From NCBI GenBank assembly GCA_023399595.1, contig JAEWOR010000060.1, positions 1-64,000 on the forward strand: 64,000 nucleotides of DNA. The letters are read 5' to 3'. Each line of letters opens with the position of its first letter. Within the stretch, counting starts at the first letter, position 1. The position numbers and the translations under genes were made by a program. The notes below the pieces were generated by a model that had not been told where the DNA came from, ran no database searches, and saw nothing but the letters and a program-made list of their open reading frames with translations. This document shows, piece after piece, positions 60,091 to 64,000 of the stretch. The stretch is from Bacteroidota bacterium. GTDB taxonomy: Bacteria; Bacteroidota; Bacteroidia; Flavobacteriales; Weeksellaceae.

Positions 60091-60128
60091 AAAAAAGGAG
60101 ATCACAAAATTGTAATCTCCTTTTTTTT
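60091..60128. terminator. Terminator between the Gre-like gene and porX
   Basis: AAAAAAGGAGAT and ATCTCCTTTTTT form a 12-bp perfect stem with a 12-nt loop and flanking A- and T-runs. It lies between the convergent genes. Confidence 0.88.
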
Positions 60129-60136
60129 ATGGTTTC

Positions 60137-60157
60137 GGCAAAATCGGAGATTTTGCC
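60137..60157. repeat. Second hairpin between the Gre-like gene and porX
   Basis: GGCAAAATC and GATTTTGCC are 9-bp perfect inverse arms with a GGA loop, directly after the main terminator. It may back up termination of porX. Confidence 0.6.
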
Positions 60158-60192
60158 AAAACTACACCCAATATAATAAACTATGAAAAAAA

Positions 60193-61737
60193 TCATTTGG
60201 GTTCTAAAATGCTTATTGGAATAATACATTCCTCCAAAGAAATTCCACCGTGTTGATAGGTATCTTTATAGTAATTTACAAAATGATTGTAATTTTTTGG
60301 GTAGGCTAAGAAGATGTTATTCTTCGCAAAAATATATTTTGAACTTAAATTTCCTTTTGGTAAAAAGAGTTTTTCAGGATTTGAAATCGCCCAAACATCG
60401 CTGTCATCATACGTTAAACTTTTACCAGTTTTATATCGGATATTGGTAGAAGTTTCTCTGTCTCCTACTACTTTGCTAGGTTTTTTTACATACACCGTTC
60501 CGTGATCGGTGGTAATCACCAATTTAAATCCGTTTTCAGCTGCAGTTTTTATTAATTTTAGAATAGATGAATTCTCGAACCAGTTTAAAGTTAATGATCT
60601 AAAGGTTTTATCATCCCGAATTAACTGATCTATAATATGATTATCTGTTTTGGCGTGCGAAAGGATGTCGATAAAATTATAAACAATTACCAATAAATCA
60701 TTATTTTTATGTTGATTGAAATCGTCATAAATTTTCTTCTCGAAATCGGCATTTAAAACTTTTAGATATTTCATAGATTTGGAGCCTAAACCTAAGCGCT
60801 TCATTTGGTCTTCCAAAAATTCCCTTTCATGCTCATTTTTATTCCCTTCTTCATTATCATTAAACCATTTATCCGGAAAGCGCTTTTCAATTTCTGAAGG
60901 CATTAAACCTGCAAAAAATGAATTTCTAGCATATTGAGTAGCGGTAGGAAGAATAGAGTAGTAATAATCTTCGGAAATCTTGTTATAATACTTTGTGAAA
61001 AGTGGTTCTATTACTTTCCATTGGTCATAACGGAGGTTATCAATCATTAAAAGTAAAACTTTTTCTTTTTCAACTTCAGATTTTACTTTGTCTTTGAAAA
61101 GGGTATGGCTCATCATAGGCTTGTCGTTTCCAACCAACCAATCTTCGTAGTTTTTCTCTATAAATTTTGCAAACTGAATATTTGCTTCCTCTTTTTGAGA
61201 CTGCAATAAATCTGCAAATTCACTGTCGGTAACCTTATCGAATTTTATCTCCCAATTCAGAATTTTCTTGTAATATTCTGCCCATTCATCATAAGTTCTA
61301 ATATAAGAAAGCTCCATGGAAAGGTTCCTGAACCCTTGTTGATATTCTAAAATGGTTTTTTGTTCCACCAAATCGTCTTCTTGAAGGTTTTTCTTTAAAC
61401 TCAACAAGATTTGATTAGGATTTACAGGTTTTAAAATATAATCTGAAATCTGCGAACCAATGGCTTGCTCCATAATATGCTCTTCCTCACTTTTGGTCAC
61501 CATTACAATTTTGAGGGAGCTATCTTTATCTTTTATCATCGGAATGGCTTCCAAGCCAGAAATTCCTGGCATATTTTCATCAATTAAAGTGAGATCAAAT
61601 TTTTGTTCGTCTATAAGTTCTAAAGCTTCGTTAACATTATTTACGGGGGTTACAGAATAACCTTTGTTTTCTAAAAACACGATATGCGGTTTTAGTAAAT
61701 CTACTTCATCATCTATCCACAATATTTTTTTTGACAT
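60193..61737 (-). CDS. porX: T9SS response regulator PorX (REC-PglZ)
   Basis: PorX controls type IX secretion genes and binds the sigma factor SigP in P. gingivalis. The 514-aa protein has a receiver domain (1-120: WIDDEVDLL acidic pair, phospho-Asp in LTLIDENMPG, Lys in YILKPVNP). A helical linker leads to a PglZ-type phosphodiesterase domain with metal-site segments LLMIDNLRYDQW and VITTDHGTVYV. It is monocistronic and convergent with the Gre-like gene. Its kinase partner PorY is not identified for sure; the orphan kinase at 36763 is one candidate. Confidence 0.93.
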   Translation of the reverse strand: MSKKILWIDDEVDLLKPHIVFLENKGYSVTPVNNVNEALELIDEQKFDLTLIDENMPGISGLEAIPMIKDKDSSLKIVMVTKSEEEHIMEQAIGSQISDYILKPVNPNQILLSLKKNLQEDDLVEQKTILEYQQGFRNLSMELSYIRTYDEWAEYYKKILNWEIKFDKVTDSEFADLLQSQKEEANIQFAKFIEKNYEDWLVGNDKPMMSHTLFKDKVKSEVEKEKVLLLMIDNLRYDQWKVIEPLFTKYYNKISEDYYYSILPTATQYARNSFFAGLMPSEIEKRFPDKWFNDNEEGNKNEHEREFLEDQMKRLGLGSKSMKYLKVLNADFEKKIYDDFNQHKNNDLLVIVYNFIDILSHAKTDNHIIDQLIRDDKTFRSLTLNWFENSSILKLIKTAAENGFKLVITTDHGTVYVKKPSKVVGDRETSTNIRYKTGKSLTYDDSDVWAISNPEKLFLPKGNLSSKYIFAKNNIFLAYPKNYNHFVNYYKDTYQHGGISLEECIIPISILEPK

Positions 61738-61885
61738 ATTTTTTTCATTTTTTTAAGTTGTACAATTTACATCAAAATAGCGACCATTTCATCGTAATTT
61801 CTCCAAAAAAAAATGCATTAAAAGTTAATTTTGAGTTAAAAAACCACTTTATCTTAGATAAGGAAATGAAAACCTATTTTTTCCG

Positions 61886-61893
61886 TAATTTTG
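61886..61893 (+). promoter_or_regulatory. -7 promoter box for the HD-domain gene
   Basis: TAATTTTG matches TAnnTTTG exactly, 19 nt before the ATG at 61912. Confidence 0.55.
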
Positions 61894-61911
61894 TGCTGCT
61901 TATAAAATTTT

Positions 61912-63135
61912 ATGCAAAACAAACTGAAAATCATCAACGATCCTGTTCATGGATTTATAAAAATACCTCACGAAATTCTTTTTGATGTTATAGAACATTC
62001 TTATTTTCAGAGGTTAAGACGTATTTCACAAACTGGACTTCTTAATCTTATTTTTCCAGGCGCAACTCATACAAGATTTCATCACGCTTTAGGAGCTATG
62101 CATTTAATGTTTACAGCTCTGGAAACGCTTAAGTTGAAGAATGTTATTATTTCTAAAGAGGAAGAAAAGGCTGCAATGTTGGCCATTTTGTTACATGACG
62201 TAGGACATGGTCCGTTTTCTCATGCTTTAGAAAGTATGTTGATGGACGATTGGCATCATGAAAAATTGTCGTTGCTATTAATGAACAAGTTGAATGATGA
62301 GTTTGATGGACAATTATCATTGGCGATTGAAATGTTTCAAGGGAAATATTCTAGAAAATTTTTTAATCAATTAATTTCCTCACAATTGGATGTGGATCGA
62401 TTAGATTATTTAAAAAGAGATAGTTTTTATACTGGAGTTGCAGAAGGAAATATCAATACACAACGTATTATTTCAATGATGAATGTTTCTGAAGATGAAG
62501 AATTGGTGATTGATGCAAAAGGAATTTACTCCATCGAGAATTTTCTCACGGCAAGAATGTTCATGTATTGGCAAGTTTATTATCACAAAACGGCAGCTTT
62601 AGCAGAATTTCTGTTAGTAAAAATCCTTGAACGTGCTAAATTATTGGCTTCACAAGGAGTGGATTTACCAGCATCGGATAACTTAAAATATTTTTTACAT
62701 CGAAGCAACGATTCCGCGACTGAAGAAGATATCCTCAGATTTACGCAATTGGATGATAATGATGTAATTCAAGCTATGAAACTTTGGCAACATGCGGATG
62801 ATTTTGTACTTTCTTACTTCTGTAAATCTATTATTCAAAGGAATTTCCCCAAAACTATTTTATCTTCTCAAAAGTTTAAACAAAAGGATATTCAGGAAAA
62901 AATTCTTCAAACAAATTTATTTTTTGGCATTGAAGAAGGGCAGACATTGGTTAATCAGATTTCAAGAGAATTGCTTCCTTACAATACAGAAAAGCAACCT
63001 ATCTTTTTATTGAACAAGAAGGGAGAAAAAATAAAGCTTAATCATTCGGAAAACCAAATACTTTCCAGTTTAATTGTAAATAATAATAAGAAGTATATTT
63101 TTACGTTTCCAAGAGAAATAGTGAGTAACAAATAA
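61912..63135 (+). CDS. HD-domain phosphohydrolase (dNTPase-like)
   Basis: The 407-aa protein has the SAMHD1/dGTPase-like opening INDPVHGFIKI and FQRLRRISQTGL. The HD metal motif is THTRFHHALGAMHL (His), ILLHDVGHGPFSHALE (HD) and LDVDRLDYLKRDS (Asp). It probably hydrolyses nucleoside triphosphates; the substrate is not known. It lies directly before lpxD, a neighbourhood I recall in other Flavobacteriia, but lpxD has its own promoter. Confidence 0.9.
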   Translation: MQNKLKIINDPVHGFIKIPHEILFDVIEHSYFQRLRRISQTGLLNLIFPGATHTRFHHALGAMHLMFTALETLKLKNVIISKEEEKAAMLAILLHDVGHGPFSHALESMLMDDWHHEKLSLLLMNKLNDEFDGQLSLAIEMFQGKYSRKFFNQLISSQLDVDRLDYLKRDSFYTGVAEGNINTQRIISMMNVSEDEELVIDAKGIYSIENFLTARMFMYWQVYYHKTAALAEFLLVKILERAKLLASQGVDLPASDNLKYFLHRSNDSATEEDILRFTQLDDNDVIQAMKLWQHADDFVLSYFCKSIIQRNFPKTILSSQKFKQKDIQEKILQTNLFFGIEEGQTLVNQISRELLPYNTEKQPIFLLNKKGEKIKLNHSENQILSSLIVNNNKKYIFTFPREIVSNK

Positions 63136-63206
63136 TTTTTTTATTATTGACATAAAAATTAAGTGTAAACTACATAAAAACTTACTTAAGGATTTATAGA
63201 AATTAT

Positions 63207-63214
63207 TATCTTTG
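63207..63214 (+). promoter_or_regulatory. -7 box, leaderless lpxD mRNA
   Basis: TATCTTTG is an exact consensus and ends 6 nt before the ATG at 63221, so the lpxD transcript should have almost no leader. Confidence 0.6.
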
Positions 63215-63220
63215 CACGAT

Positions 63221-64000
63221 ATGGAATTTACAGCTTCGCAAATTGCAAGTTTTATAGATGGAAAAATAATAGGTGACGAAAATTCACTTATTACGGGTGT
63301 TTCTCCTATTGAAAGTGGAGCAGCAGGTCATCTATCATTTGTTGCACAAGAACGTTTTGCTCATTATATAGAGACTACAAAATGTTCTGTTCTTATTGTT
63401 TCAGAAAAACTAATTAATCAAAATTCTTATATTCCCACTATTATTTCCGTTCCTGATGCTTATTTATCTTTTCAAATTCTCATGAATTTATATCAAGAGA
63501 TGCAAGGTAAAAAGCAAGGTGTAGAAGAAGGCTCATCTATTCATCCAGCTGCGACCATTGGTCAGGATGTTTATATTGGAGCCTTTACTTATGTTTCAGA
63601 GAAAGTAAAAATTGGGGATGGAACTCACATTTACCCTCAAGTTTATATTGGGAAAGGAGTTAAAATAGGAAAGAATTGCAAAATTGACAGTGGTGCAAGA
63701 ATTTACGATTATTGCATTATTGGTGATAATTGTGTGATTCACAGTAATTCTGTAATTGGTGGCGATGGTTTTGGGTTTCAGCCCACTGCGGAAGGTTTCA
63801 AGAAAATCCCTCAATTAGGAAATGTAATTATTGAAGATGATGTAGAAATTGGCTCTAACTGTAGTATAGACAGAGCTACCATTGGTTCTACCGTTATTGG
63901 AAAGGGAACTAAAATAGACAACCTTATCCAAATTGCTCACAACGTAAAAATTGGTCAAAATAACGTAATTGCTGCTCAAGCAGGAATTGCGGGTTCTACA
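63221..64000 (+). CDS. lpxD: UDP-3-O-acylglucosamine N-acyltransferase LpxD (partial)
   Basis: LpxD adds the N-linked acyl chain in lipid A synthesis. The 260 visible codons hold the N-terminal uridine-binding domain (1-100; MEFTASQIASFIDGKI, GHLSFVAQERF). The left-handed beta-helix of hexapeptide repeats follows (HPAATIGQDVYIG, KVKIGDGTHIYPQVYIGKGVKIG, VIGGDGFGFQ), with the catalytic His in IDNLIQIAHNVKIG near 243. The gene runs off the right edge in frame. The start codon sits right behind its -7 box. Confidence 0.94.
   Translation, partial: MEFTASQIASFIDGKIIGDENSLITGVSPIESGAAGHLSFVAQERFAHYIETTKCSVLIVSEKLINQNSYIPTIISVPDAYLSFQILMNLYQEMQGKKQGVEEGSSIHPAATIGQDVYIGAFTYVSEKVKIGDGTHIYPQVYIGKGVKIGKNCKIDSGARIYDYCIIGDNCVIHSNSVIGGDGFGFQPTAEGFKKIPQLGNVIIEDDVEIGSNCSIDRATIGSTVIGKGTKIDNLIQIAHNVKIGQNNVIAAQAGIAGST

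Overview
The window looks like chromosome from a low-GC member of the Flavobacteriia, most likely the Chryseobacterium/Cloacibacterium/Bergeyella side of the family; I cannot fix the genus. The reasons are Bacteroidetes-type -7 boxes (TAnnTTTG) before many genes, a short primary sigma factor (288 aa) without region 1.1, an AtpB with a long signal-bearing N-terminus, an ATP synthase operon that stops after atpG, the type IX secretion regulator PorX, and many LxxC lipoproteins.

Layout. 0-3.7 kb: a TPR protein, a membrane-anchored protein and a lipoprotein in one direction. 3.8-11.1 kb: housekeeping genes (era, primary sigma factor, serine deaminase, alpha/beta hydrolase, two YceI proteins, glucokinase, a small outer-membrane protein), several in compact terminator-promoter-gene units. 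11.4-17.8 kb: a MarR-type regulator with its own palindromic operator, then a complete RND efflux operon. tRNA-Ala(GGC) follows at 17.8 kb. 18-28.4 kb: an accessory region with a WYL regulator, ASCH-like and HIRAN small proteins behind a duplicated promoter element, a SHOCT-tailed secreted protein, and a type I restriction-modification operon (hsdR, GxxExxY, hsdM, hsdS). In that operon hsdM is bracketed by two arrays of about 81-bp hairpin repeats, the most unusual structure in the window. 28.6-35.3 kb: SulP transporter, transaldolase, a PD-(D/E)XK protein with a small partner, an HTH/TPR-like protein coupled to an EamA transporter, and peptidase E. 35.4-47.5 kb: PBP4, histidine kinase, secG, ffh, the atpB-E-F-H-A-G operon, a CBS/CorC membrane protein and clpS.

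47.5-58.9 kb is a nitrite/NO respiration and copper island. It holds an OprC-like copper receptor with a small Cys-motif protein, an outer-membrane protein, an Rrf2-type Fe-S regulator, lipoprotein copper nitrite reductase NirK, a SUMF1-fold lipoprotein, SCO, cytochrome c, the NO-damage repair protein Ric, a quinol NO reductase, a hemerythrin, a small lipoprotein and a DUF488 protein. Together these would import copper, load NirK, reduce nitrite to NO, reduce NO to N2O and repair nitrosative damage. A shared 12-mer (AATAAARGATAA) before rrf2, nirK and ric may be the regulator's binding site. No nosZ lies in the window, so the steps encoded here end at N2O.

59-64 kb: a truncated ABC-F gene, a GreA/GreB-like protein, porX, an HD-domain protein, and lpxD, which runs off the right edge. 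No transposase, CRISPR array, rRNA or replication origin was recognised.
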